Part shown: positions 23,346 through 30,494 of the stretch, one piece after another
Position numbering within the stretch: the stretch's first letter is position 1
Layout of the letters: every line of letters begins with the position of its first letter
Assembly: GCA_963581185.1 (NCBI GenBank)
Contig: CAUZOB010000038.1
Location: forward strand, 1 to 30,516
Source of the DNA: SAT2750 sp963581185
GTDB lineage: Bacteria > Planctomycetota > Planctomycetia > Pirellulales > Pirellulaceae
Direction of reading: 5' to 3'
Length of the DNA stretch: 30,516 bases
Position numbers and translations under genes: made by a program
Notes under the pieces: model-generated
What the model saw: the letters and a program-made list of their open reading frames with translations, nothing else
What the model was told of the DNA's origin: nothing
Database searches by the model: none

Positions 23346-23825
23346 TCACGTCGGGAGAGCTTCGAGTTCATGGTTAAATCGGTCGAGTGTCTGCTCGGGA
23401 TCGTGATTAAAGACGGTCCGACCTGCGGTGGACCATTGCTGGTGGTCATGGATAAAGACAGCTGTGGCAGCCCGCAGGTTTCCGACCGCCTCAACTTCTT
23501 CCATATCTCCGCCCTCGATCGCCTCGAACTGGACCGTAACGGCAACCAGGGCTCTAAGCTGGCCGCTCTCCGATTCCCGAGCGAAGGTCGTATCCGTTGC
23601 AAAATCACACTGGACCCACCGCAGCCCGCGCGGCCGCCCACTGCCGGCAGCGGTCTCAAAGAAGAGCTGTTGAAGTTCCCCGCGTTGCTGGTGGAATTCG
23701 AGCCGAGCCTGGTCGATGGTGAGTTTTTTTTCGCCGCGTTTGACCCCACGGCTGACCGAGACCACGAACCAGAGCAGGACCAGGGCGAAGAGACCGAGCA
23801 GACTGTAGATGATTGTAGGAACCAT
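23346..23825 (-). CDS. Small single-pass membrane protein of unknown function
   Basis: The likely start is ATG at 23825, giving 159 residues beginning MVPTIIYSLLGLFALVLLWFV, an N-terminal transmembrane helix with no cleavage site evident. A basic patch (SRGVKRGEKK) follows and indicates a cytoplasmic soluble domain. That domain contains LRWVQCDFATDTTFARES, then VTVQFEAIEGGDMEEVEAVGNLRAATAVF and ends NHELEALPT. I do not recognise the family; the composition and codon use look like a real gene. The frame remains open upstream to 24164, but that part lies antiparallel-free inside the DJ-1 gene in another frame and is not credible. It sits 25 bp after the DJ-1 gene and 49 bp before nfo in the same direction. 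Confidence 0.7.
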   Translation of the reverse strand: MVPTIIYSLLGLFALVLLWFVVSVSRGVKRGEKKLTIDQARLEFHQQRGELQQLFFETAAGSGRPRGLRWVQCDFATDTTFARESESGQLRALVAVTVQFEAIEGGDMEEVEAVGNLRAATAVFIHDHQQWSTAGRTVFNHDPEQTLDRFNHELEALPT

Positions 23826-23850
23826 CGAATGAGCTTTAAGTGAGTAGGGA

Positions 23851-24423
23851 TCAGGCGGGCAGTAATTCGACGAAGCGAGCCATCCAGGCGGGGTGGGCTG
23901 GCCAGGCGGGAGCCGAGACCAGGTTGCCGTCGACGTGGGCGTTGTCAAAACCGTCGCTGTTAGGGACATACGTTCCGCCAGCCTGCTCAACATCGGGAGC
24001 AACGGCTGGATAACAGCTGCATTGGCGACCTGCCAGCACACCGGCAGCGGCCAGCACTTGTGGTCCGTGGCAAATGGCAGCAATCGGTTTACCGGCCTGG
24101 TCCATTTCCTGCACAATCTGCAAGACGCGATCGTCCAACCGCAGGTATTCCGGTGCCCGCCCACCCGGGATCACGAGGGCGTCATAGTTTTCTGTATCGA
24201 CGGCGTCAAAGGCCGCAGTAATCTGAAAGTTGTGGCCGCGCTTTTCGCTGTAGGTCTGCTGACCTTCAAAATCGTGGATGGCGGTGGCAACAGTATCACC
24301 AGGTTGCTTGTTGGGGCAGACGGTATCGACCTGGTGGCCGAGCATCAGCAGCATCTGGTAAGGCACCATAGCTTCATAATCTTCCACGTAGTCTCCGACC
24401 AGCATCAGGATCTTGGCAGGCAT
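23851..24423 (-). CDS. DJ-1/PfpI family protein
   Basis: The 190-residue product is a class I glutamine amidotransferase-like protein of the DJ-1/PfpI group. The nucleophile elbow is AAICHGPQVLAAAG with C118 and H119, the oxyanion region is VIPGGRAPEYLR (about 84-95), and the family glutamate lies in GDYVEDYEAMVPYQML near residue 14. Members act as glyoxalase-like or stress chaperone/protease proteins; the exact activity cannot be chosen here. The ATG at 24423 gives a standard N terminus (PAKILMLVGDYVEDYE); the frame extends to 24504 but would overlap the upstream permease gene. It is 52 bp downstream of the permease-regulator gene and in the same run as nfo, hinting at a stress function. Confidence 0.9.
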   Translation of the reverse strand: MPAKILMLVGDYVEDYEAMVPYQMLLMLGHQVDTVCPNKQPGDTVATAIHDFEGQQTYSEKRGHNFQITAAFDAVDTENYDALVIPGGRAPEYLRLDDRVLQIVQEMDQAGKPIAAICHGPQVLAAAGVLAGRQCSCYPAVAPDVEQAGGTYVPNSDGFDNAHVDGNLVSAPAWPAHPAWMARFVELLPA

Positions 24424-24475
24424 AAGCGGCGGCTCCAGGGTATCGTTGTTTGGCGAGCGATCGCGTCGAGCAGAT

Positions 24476-26035
24476 TTACGAGGGTAAATCAGCAAGCCGT
24501 ACAATGACGGCGTCGACTCCCTCGTGGTCCAGCTCCAGCTGCTGGGTCTCGTCCCGGCCTGGCGATTGGTATTCGACGGTCCAGGTCTTTCCCTGGTTGA
24601 GCCGGGGTCCCATATGGATGATCGTACCGACTGGAATCAGGCTGGCCAGATGGGTATCGCTGACTTCGACAACTTCTCCCGAATGTCCCTCACGCAGAAT
24701 AGCCAGCGGAACCTGGTGCCCGACCACCAGGTCGACAAAGTCCTCGGGGATTTCTTTGCCGTGTGGATCGGTGAGTGGGTGCCCTAGTTTGTCATCGAGG
24801 TAATCGACCGCATTTTCATCGTGAACATGTTCCAGTCGATGGGCGCGGCCATGCAGTTCCTCAGCCGGTGTGCCAAGGTGCTCAAGGTAGGACTCCCAGA
24901 GTCGATGGGCGCGAATCAGACGCCTCGCCTCACGCTGACCGGATTGGGTAAGCTCCACGGTATCATGGTCGTGGACCAGCAGTTCCTGTCGGTGCAGGCT
25001 GCGGATCGCCCGGCGAATGACATCTTCCCGTGCATCGACATACTTGAGGACTGTGCCCACCTGGACCTGCGTGCCCTGGTCCCGCAAGACGGCACCCAGC
25101 ACGTCCTCGACAAGTTGTTGTGGGATGGCGCGACGCCGACGCAGCCAGTCAGCCAGCAGGCCGTAGCGTGGGGCAAGGAGCAGGACCAGCATGAATTGCA
25201 GGGTGGCCGCCACCACGATCGAGGATCCCGGTGCCACGCTCTGGTATTCAGAAAATCCATAGCCAGCCAGGAAGCTGGTGCAGCCAAAGAAAGCGGAGAG
25301 CACGATCATTTTCCAGAGGCGGTCGCAAAGCAGGTGTGCCGTGGCTGCCGGTGTGATCAACAGCCCTACCACCAGGATCACCCCCACCACGCCCACGCCG
25401 CTGATGACCACCAGCGACGTGCAGGTTGTCAGCAGGTACTCCATAGCCAGCACGGGGATACCGATCGAGGCCGCCATGACTGGATCAAAGGTGACCAGCT
25501 GGAGTGAGCGGAAGAAGAGTGTCACGGCGGCGATCACAAAACCGGCGACCGCCGCCATAATCCAGAGGTCCGCATCGCTGACAGAAAGGACCGAGCCGGT
25601 GACAAAATGTGCCAGGTCGATATGGATCTCGGCGCTATTGAGTGAAGCGAGGATGCCACCAAAAGCGAACACGCCGGTGTACATGATGCCGATGATCGTG
25701 CTCTCCCTGATGCGGGAATAGTGGCTGACAAAGCCGACCAGCCCGACCGTTACAAAACCTGCCACGAGGGAGCCGACCAGTAGCGCCAGCGAGTACCACT
25801 GGGTATGCAGGTGTTCATCCATGTCCAATACCAGCTTCATGAACAGGTAGCCACTGACGACGCCTGCCAGCATCGCATGGGCAACGGCATCTGCCAGGAA
25901 TGCGGTACCGCGAAGGATGATAAAACAGCCGATCACACCGCAGACGGTGGAGACCAGTATCCCGGCCAGCAGCGCCTTGAGCAGGTGCGGGCTCGCCAGG
26001 TGCAATGTTGTCAGCCATTCGTACACGACTGTCAC
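24476..26035 (-). CDS. Metal ABC transporter permease fused to a DtxR-type metalloregulator
   Basis: This 519-residue protein has two halves. Residues 1 to about 290 are an ABC-3 family permease (ZnuB/MntB/TroC type) with eight or nine membrane helices, including FIILRGTAFLADAVAHAMLAGV and a GVVGVILVVGLLITPAATAHLL segment. Residues about 303-375 form a winged helix like DtxR/MntR, and 376-430 the dimerisation/metal part: RAHRLWESYL (H377, E381) and ELHGRAHRLEHVH (H395, H399, E402, H403). These align with DtxR H79, E83, H98, C102, E105 and H106, with histidine in place of C102. DPHGKEIP follows, then a FeoA/SH3-like domain (about 442-515, PLAILREGHSGEVVEVSD). It would form the membrane channel for Mn, Zn or Fe while sensing metal in the cytoplasm. 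It overlaps the ATPase gene by 4 bp. I believe similar fusions occur in databases, but I know of no characterised one. Confidence 0.92.
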   Translation of the reverse strand: MTVVYEWLTTLHLASPHLLKALLAGILVSTVCGVIGCFIILRGTAFLADAVAHAMLAGVVSGYLFMKLVLDMDEHLHTQWYSLALLVGSLVAGFVTVGLVGFVSHYSRIRESTIIGIMYTGVFAFGGILASLNSAEIHIDLAHFVTGSVLSVSDADLWIMAAVAGFVIAAVTLFFRSLQLVTFDPVMAASIGIPVLAMEYLLTTCTSLVVISGVGVVGVILVVGLLITPAATAHLLCDRLWKMIVLSAFFGCTSFLAGYGFSEYQSVAPGSSIVVAATLQFMLVLLLAPRYGLLADWLRRRRAIPQQLVEDVLGAVLRDQGTQVQVGTVLKYVDAREDVIRRAIRSLHRQELLVHDHDTVELTQSGQREARRLIRAHRLWESYLEHLGTPAEELHGRAHRLEHVHDENAVDYLDDKLGHPLTDPHGKEIPEDFVDLVVGHQVPLAILREGHSGEVVEVSDTHLASLIPVGTIIHMGPRLNQGKTWTVEYQSPGRDETQQLELDHEGVDAVIVRLADLPS

Positions 26036-26799
26036 TCCTGGCCTGGGCTGGCTGCTGGGTCAGCGGCTTGCAGTTGGGAGAAGATACGCAGGCTCCCCTC
26101 ATAAACCTCTGCCAGCAACTCCGGATGCAGCACGGCCTCGGGAGGACCGTGGGCAAAGCAACGTTGCTTGAGCAGGATCAGGGAATCAAAGTACTCGGCT
26201 GCCGTGGCCAGGTCGTGATGTACCACCACCAGCGTGCGGCCAGCCTCGCGAGTCTGTTCCAGCACATCCAGGATGGCTCGCTCGGTGGAGGCATCGACGC
26301 CAGCAAATGGCTCATCTAGTAGCAGGATGTCGGCTCCCTGGCACATCGCCCTGGCCATGAAGACTCGCTGTTGCTGACCGCCAGAAAGCTGACCGATCTG
26401 TCGATCGGCCAGGTCGGACATGCGGACCTTTTCCAACGCCTGGTCAGCCATCTCACGATCTTCGGCCGAGAGTTCACGCCACCAGGGCACATGGCCATAA
26501 CGGCCCATCTGGGCAACCTCGCGAACGGTGACAGGAAAATTCCAATCAACGGCACCCCGCTGGGGAACATAGGCGAGTCGCCCCTTGGCATTTTCGGCCG
26601 GTTCGCCAAAGACACGGACCTGACCAAAATCAGGGCGGATGAATCCAAGCATGGTCTTGATAAGTGTCGATTTTCCCGAGCCATTGGGACCGATCACACC
26701 GACCAACTGCCCTGGCGGGATCTCCAGGGAGACATCCAGCAGCGCTGGCACGGGGCCATAACTGACGGTCAGGTTTTCAACTTCAATGGCAAGTGTCAT
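26032..26799 (-). CDS. Metal ABC transporter ATP-binding protein (ZnuC/MntA/TroB type)
   Basis: The 255-residue ATPase powers the neighbouring permease. Walker A is GPNGSGKST (residues 37-45), the Q-loop region YVPQRGAVDWNFPVTV is typical of manganese/zinc importers, the signature is LSGGQQQR (138-145), Walker B ILLLDEP (158-164), and the H-loop VVVHHDL near 192-198. It overlaps the permease-regulator gene by 4 bp on one side and the His-tailed protein gene by 4 bp on the other, so the three are translationally linked. The tail beyond residue 240 is short and not distinctive. Confidence 0.94.
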   Translation of the reverse strand: MTLAIEVENLTVSYGPVPALLDVSLEIPPGQLVGVIGPNGSGKSTLIKTMLGFIRPDFGQVRVFGEPAENAKGRLAYVPQRGAVDWNFPVTVREVAQMGRYGHVPWWRELSAEDREMADQALEKVRMSDLADRQIGQLSGGQQQRVFMARAMCQGADILLLDEPFAGVDASTERAILDVLEQTREAGRTLVVVHHDLATAAEYFDSLILLKQRCFAHGPPEAVLHPELLAEVYEGSLRIFSQLQAADPAASPGQE

Positions 26800-27389
26800 G
26801 AGTCCGCCTGGTTGGGGTCCTCGTGATGTTGATGTTGAGCTGGCTGATCACCAGCTCCGGGCACATCGATGACCAGCACGCCGTCGACCGCCTGTCCGGG
26901 TTCCGACCAAAAAGTCTGCTCGACCATCAAGACGTCATCGCGAAAAACTCGAATACGCACGGCACGCGATTTATCGGCACTCGACCCGCCAGCTTCGGCT
27001 GGCTCTTGATCTTGCGGCGACGGCGACAGCGAGAATTCATCATTTTCGAGTTGTTCAGCATCGGCGGTGGAAACCTTCAGGTAGAACTCGTTTGCTCCCA
27101 CGACAATCCCCTCGACAGGGTCGATCGTCAGGATTGTGCCCGCCGAAACAGGATCCTGGCTGCGCAACAACTCGCGTCCACCGTGCAACTGCAGCAGCAC
27201 TGAATCGGTTGTGAAGATGTCCGCGTTGGCATCAAACGTGAATGTCAGGTCGACATGAAAGCGCCCTTCAGCACTGATTTCGCGGAATCCAGAACCAGCT
27301 CGATGGTTGATGCCGGCCACGAAGCTGACGTACTGGTAGACAGTTCCCAAAGATATCACGACGACGCCGATCGCCAGCAGTGGACGCAT
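26796..27389 (-). CDS. Unknown membrane-anchored protein with His-rich C-terminus in a metal operon
   Basis: The 197-residue product starts MRPLLAIGVVVISLGTVYQYV, one N-terminal membrane helix or uncleaved signal, followed by a beta-rich domain (about residues 30-175) with DLTFTFDANADIFTTD and GTILTIDPVEGIVVGANEFYLKV. A disordered acidic/serine segment (SLSPSPQDQEPAEAGGSSADK) sits at about 120-140. The last 20 residues contain AQHQHHEDPNQ, a short histidine cluster of the kind that binds zinc, copper or nickel. I do not recognise a family. It lies between the substrate-binding protein (56 bp upstream) and the ATPase (4-bp overlap), so it most likely helps capture or hand over metal outside the membrane; that role is inference. 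Confidence 0.72.
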   Translation of the reverse strand: MRPLLAIGVVVISLGTVYQYVSFVAGINHRAGSGFREISAEGRFHVDLTFTFDANADIFTTDSVLLQLHGGRELLRSQDPVSAGTILTIDPVEGIVVGANEFYLKVSTADAEQLENDEFSLSPSPQDQEPAEAGGSSADKSRAVRIRVFRDDVLMVEQTFWSEPGQAVDGVLVIDVPGAGDQPAQHQHHEDPNQADS

Positions 27390-27445
27390 CGAGAGGCCCT
27401 TTCACAACGGCGGCGGTCACGGCCAGATTGTTCGAGAATTGAGGA

Positions 27446-28381
27446 TTACTTCAGGCCGTTGACGATCTTCAACACGTTTTCACGCATCATGCCGACGTAC
27501 GATTCCCCAGCGGTACCTGGAGCACCCATGGAATCCGAGTAGAGTTCGCCACCGACACTGACTCCAGCATCCCTGGCGATCTGCTGAATCAACTCAGGAT
27601 TTACGCTGGTCTCGACAAAAATCGCCTTGACGCCGAATTCGCGGATGGAATTCACCGCCAGTTGACGACGTTCTGGAGTCACGCCTCCGCCAACCTCGCT
27701 ACCAGTACTCCATCCTGCCGGCGCCGATGCAACAAACTTGTACTCGTTGCAAAAGTAGTTGAAGGCATCGTGGCTGGTGACCAGTTGCCGCTGCTTGGGC
27801 GGCACGAGGTTAACCTGGCGGCGAATCCAGGAGTGCAGGGCCGCCAGTTCCGCAAGGTAGAGCTCCGCTCTCGCTTGGTATTCCAACGTGTGACTGGGGT
27901 CAATCTCTGAGACACCGTTAAGGATGTTCCTGACGTAAATGGCAGCATTACGGGGAGAGAACCAAGCATGCGGATCATGCACTTGACTGCCGCTTTCCTC
28001 AACCACGTATGGCTGGATTCCTGTCACACAGGTCACGATCGGCTTGCCAGCATCCTTGGCCAGATTTTTCATCCAGTCATTGCCTTCCAGGTGCCAGCCG
28101 TTTTCCAGGCAGAGGTCGGCCTGGGCAACCATGCGGCTGTCACTCGGCTTGATCTCGTAAAGATGTGGATCCTGGCCGGGGGCCAGCACACAGAGTACCC
28201 GCATGCGATCGCCGACTATCTGGCGAGCGAAATCGGCGATCTGGGTGGTGGAACAGACCAGCGTTTTACGGGCATCCTCCGTTTCGTCCTGGCCAACCGC
28301 TGCCGACCCGGACATGAACGAGACCAACAAGACAGCAAGCATCCCGTGGAATATCTGTCGCAACTGTACGGTGTGACTCAT
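27446..28381 (-). CDS. Metal ABC transporter substrate-binding protein (TroA/ZnuA-like)
   Basis: This 311-residue exported protein binds a divalent metal and delivers it to the permease. A signal peptide covers about residues 1-30 (LAVLLVSFMSGSAAVG). The four ligands of cluster A-I metal receptors are visible: H73 (DPHLYEIKPSD), H138 (HDPHAWFSP), H204 (VTSHDAFNYF) and D283 (YSDSMG). Their spacing matches TroA of Treponema (H68, H133, H199, D279). A third histidine instead of glutamate suggests zinc or mixed Zn/Mn binding; the His-rich loop of classical ZnuA is missing. An AAGGA site (28391-28395) lies 9 nt upstream of the ATG. It leads a seven-gene minus-strand run and is preceded by the promoter and palindrome listed next. 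Confidence 0.93.
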   Translation of the reverse strand: MSHTVQLRQIFHGMLAVLLVSFMSGSAAVGQDETEDARKTLVCSTTQIADFARQIVGDRMRVLCVLAPGQDPHLYEIKPSDSRMVAQADLCLENGWHLEGNDWMKNLAKDAGKPIVTCVTGIQPYVVEESGSQVHDPHAWFSPRNAAIYVRNILNGVSEIDPSHTLEYQARAELYLAELAALHSWIRRQVNLVPPKQRQLVTSHDAFNYFCNEYKFVASAPAGWSTGSEVGGGVTPERRQLAVNSIREFGVKAIFVETSVNPELIQQIARDAGVSVGGELYSDSMGAPGTAGESYVGMMRENVLKIVNGLK

Positions 28382-28428
28382 TGACTCGTATCCTTGCCCG
28401 TCTCGCGTCCGTATGAACTGTTACAACG

Positions 28429-28480
28429 CCGCTTACAAAGCGGAGGACAATCTGCACCGGCTGTACGACAAATGCAGCCG
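28429..28480 (-). other. Two short hairpins in the leader of the metal-uptake operon
   Basis: Between the palindrome and the start codon the transcript would have two inverted repeats: CGGCTG and CAGCCG (28458-28480, 11-nt loop) and CCGCTT and AAGCGG (28429-28443, 3-nt loop). The second stem is perfect with six base pairs. There is no T-run, so these are not terminators. They may be chance or help shape the 137-nt leader; no known riboswitch is recognised. Confidence 0.25.
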
Positions 28481-28493
28481 CCTACCCTCCAAG

Positions 28494-28517
28494 GAGATTT
28501 TGATTAATCAAAATCTC
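28494..28517. promoter_or_regulatory. Perfect 24-bp palindrome, likely operator of the metal-uptake operon
   Basis: The sequence is a gapless palindrome with a 12-bp arm GAGATTTTGATT, every base paired with its complement in the other arm. It starts just after the expected transcription start of the minus-strand promoter (-10 at 28525-28530), the classic position for a repressor. DtxR/MntR-family dimers bind palindromes of about this size. Which protein binds is inference; the regulator domain encoded in the same operon is the obvious candidate. A Fur or Zur protein encoded elsewhere is possible. Confidence 0.75.
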
Positions 28518-28524
28518 AGGACGC

Positions 28525-28552
28525 AGTATAGCCAATTTTCATTCAGGGTCAA
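28525..28552 (-). promoter_or_regulatory. Sigma70-like promoter of the metal-uptake operon
   Basis: On the minus strand TTGACC (28547-28552) and TATACT (28525-28530) are separated by 16 bp, each a 5/6 match to consensus. Transcription would start near 28518, leaving a 137-nt leader before the TroA-like gene. The promoter lies about 30 bp downstream of the terminator of the preceding gene, which fits an independent unit. Confidence 0.7.
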
Positions 28553-28581
28553 AGGGGAGCGGAGTCTGAAAGTGGCGGCCC

Positions 28582-28620
28582 AAAAAAAGAGGGGTGACAG
28601 GACATCGTCCCGTTCACCCC
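28582..28620 (-). terminator. Rho-independent terminator after the outer-membrane protein gene
   Basis: GGGGTGA (28591-28597) pairs with TCACCCC (28614-28620). A small internal loop and a second stem GGAC/GTCC with a 3-nt loop lie inside. Read on the minus strand the hairpin is followed by a run of seven T (28588 to 28582). It begins 52 bp after the stop of the 28672-29574 gene. Confidence 0.8.
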
Positions 28621-28671
28621 CCTGAGAAAATATTGTGGCGAGCCATGGCGATCAGGCCCGGCTCAAGCAGT

Positions 28672-29574
28672 CTAGAATCGCTTGACGATGCCGGTGCCGA
28701 CGAAATAGTCGTCCGAGTCATCATTCAGCCCGATGCCGAAGCGAACGTCCAGCTGCAGATCGTTGCTGACACCGTAGGTGAAGCCAGTATCGAAATAGTG
28801 TTCGACCGGTGCCGTATCCGCTCCGTCAGGAATCAAGCAGAACCATTCGGCGTAGTAGCCAATCCTGTCGGTCAGGCTGGTACCGGCCACGATGGCCTGT
28901 GAGAACTCCAGGTAAGGATTCCCTGTTCCTTCATCAAGAGCACGATTTCCCTGCGTCTGGCCAGCGATTCCCCAGCCATTGTCAAGTTCCCAGGCGTAAA
29001 TGTAGGTCACCCCAGGCAATAATTCGCCGGCGGTCAGGCTGAGCGAGCCACTTGGTACGACCAGGTTGACCAGCAGGGCGGTCTCGGGCAAAGCGCCTTC
29101 CTGCGGCGTCAGGCCGATCTTGGCACCCAGATAGATGTCCTCGCTTCCACGAGAAATACTCGAGCCAGCTCCGTTGACCGTCTCTTCTTCAGCAAAGTTA
29201 AAAGCCAATCGCAATTCAAACCACTCTTGCCAGATGCCGTAGCGGAACAGGGTTTCCGGATAGCTGTGTGAGCGCACGGAGCCGCTGCCGTCGTTGTCAT
29301 AGCTGTACGTGTGGCCAAGCTCTACTTGCAAGACACCCAGTCCAACCGGCACAGAGGCTTCGACAAAGTCGGGACGGTCGGCAATCAGACGCTCATTTCG
29401 GCCCGCGGGTCCACCGCCAAAGCTATTTCCCTCGCTCCATTGAAAGAGCGTGCGTTGAGGTGCCGGAGCTTCATTGGCGTCATCCTGAAGGAAGTCGACA
29501 GCACTGGCTGGCATTCCGCAAAGCCCTGTCAGCAGGCAGGCAGATAACAAACGAGTGATCCATCGAGCAGACAT
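28672..29574 (-). CDS. Predicted outer-membrane beta-barrel protein (Phenol_MetA_deg/transporter-like)
   Basis: The 300-residue product has a signal peptide ending at about ASA (residues 23-25: LLTGLCGMPASAV). The mature protein is rich in alternating strands (FELRLAFNFAEE, GVTYIYAWELDNGWGIAGQ, FDTGFTYGVSNDLQLDVRFGIGLND) and ends in phenylalanine (VKRF), the usual sign of an outer-membrane barrel. ERLIADRPDFVEASVPVGLGVLQVELGHTY near residues 60-90 is typical of the 'transporter' family related to MetA-pathway phenol-degradation proteins. Its substrate is unknown. An AAGGAG ribosome site (29581-29586) stands 6 nt before the ATG. It is followed by its own terminator and is separate from the metal operon, although it lies directly upstream of it. 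Confidence 0.82.
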   Translation of the reverse strand: MSARWITRLLSACLLTGLCGMPASAVDFLQDDANEAPAPQRTLFQWSEGNSFGGGPAGRNERLIADRPDFVEASVPVGLGVLQVELGHTYSYDNDGSGSVRSHSYPETLFRYGIWQEWFELRLAFNFAEEETVNGAGSSISRGSEDIYLGAKIGLTPQEGALPETALLVNLVVPSGSLSLTAGELLPGVTYIYAWELDNGWGIAGQTQGNRALDEGTGNPYLEFSQAIVAGTSLTDRIGYYAEWFCLIPDGADTAPVEHYFDTGFTYGVSNDLQLDVRFGIGLNDDSDDYFVGTGIVKRF

Positions 29575-29939
29575 GGCAAACTCCTTTTTGGTAGCAGGTC
29601 CATGCCCGTCGCCTGCGACGGATATAGCAGCCTTAGTAAAGCTCGGATCGATGCCAATTATCTCATCAGCAATAGCTTTTTTGAGGGCCCAAAAAGCAGC
29701 ATGCCGGCTTAATTGAAGTCCACTTACAACGGTTGACCGGAGTAGATGACCTGACTTCTGGCATCCTACTGACAGGGTCCGCGAGGCTGATTGTGATTCA
29801 TGTCAGCTGAATTCTTCATCCCATCGACGAGTTTGGCAGGACGTTGTTGAGCACCTTGATTTCGCTTGATTGACCCGGTCGCTTGCCAGACATTAACATG
29901 ATCGGCACGACAGTGAGAGTTTCAGTGGGGTCAGGGGCC
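29575..29939. other. Intergenic region between divergent outer-membrane protein and GNAT genes
   Basis: This 365-bp stretch should contain both promoters. A TTGACC (29870-29875) on the plus strand lacks a good -10 at the right distance. On the minus strand GATAAT (29657-29662) resembles a -10 but has no clear -35. An AT-rich inverted repeat (GCTTTTT and AAAAAGC, 29675-29697) is weak. I see no RNA gene or further coding frame. Confidence 0.45.
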
Positions 29940-30494
29940 ATGGGTCTGACATATTTCAAACGATATCGGATGGTGATGGACCTGGCTCACTTTTCCGACG
30001 ACCACCCTTCTCTGCCAGACGACTACGATTTCCTTAGCTGGCAAGAATCCCTGTTGGACGATCACGCAGAAACCAAGTACCGCTGTTTCAGTCTCGAGAT
30101 CGACGCCAACGTGTTCCCCTGTCTCGGCAATCGCCACGGCTGCCAGCAACTAATGCGTGAGATCACTTGCCGCGACAATTTTGTGCCCCAGGCAACATGG
30201 CTGATCGAACGGAGATCTGCCGATGGCGATTCGTACTGCGGCACGGTCCAGGGCTTGCGTGACCTCGAGGGCCGGGGTGCGATCCAGAACCTGGGCGTGG
30301 TCCCCGAGCATCGCGGCGAGGGAATTGGCACGGCGTTGCTGATCCGGGCCTTGAGTGGTTTCCGTCAAGCGGGCATTGAGATTGCCACGCTCGAGGTCAC
30401 CGCGCAGAACACCGGCGCGCTGCGACTGTACGAGCGATTCGGCTTCGAGGTGGCGAAAACGGTATACAAGGCGGCCCAGGTCGCACTTGTCTGA
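29940..30494 (+). CDS. GNAT-family N-acetyltransferase
   Basis: The product transfers an acetyl group from acetyl-CoA to an amine; the substrate is unknown. From the ATG at 29940 it has 184 residues. Motif A, NLGVVPEHRGEGIGTALLIRAL (about residues 119-140), is complete and contains the pyrophosphate-binding R/Q-x-x-G-x-G/A pattern. Motif B is seen as VTAQNTGALRLYERFGFEV near the end. The N-terminal part (GLTYFKRYRMVMDL, YRCFSLEIDANVFPCLGNRHGC) is unlike general GNATs and resembles a type I associate with planctomycetes. The frame is open to a TTG at 29883, but the ATG fits this conserved opening. It is the last complete gene, ending 22 bp from the window edge. Confidence 0.9.
   Translation: MGLTYFKRYRMVMDLAHFSDDHPSLPDDYDFLSWQESLLDDHAETKYRCFSLEIDANVFPCLGNRHGCQQLMREITCRDNFVPQATWLIERRSADGDSYCGTVQGLRDLEGRGAIQNLGVVPEHRGEGIGTALLIRALSGFRQAGIEIATLEVTAQNTGALRLYERFGFEVAKTVYKAAQVALV

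Noticed and set aside
23826..24164. N-terminal extension of the small membrane protein before nfo
   Set aside because: It overlaps the DJ-1 gene in another frame; the membrane helix begins at the ATG at 23825.
29675..29697. AT-rich inverted repeat GCTTTTT and AAAAAGC
   Set aside because: Seven-base, mostly A/T arms around nine bases are weak; it fits neither a terminator nor a well-placed operator.
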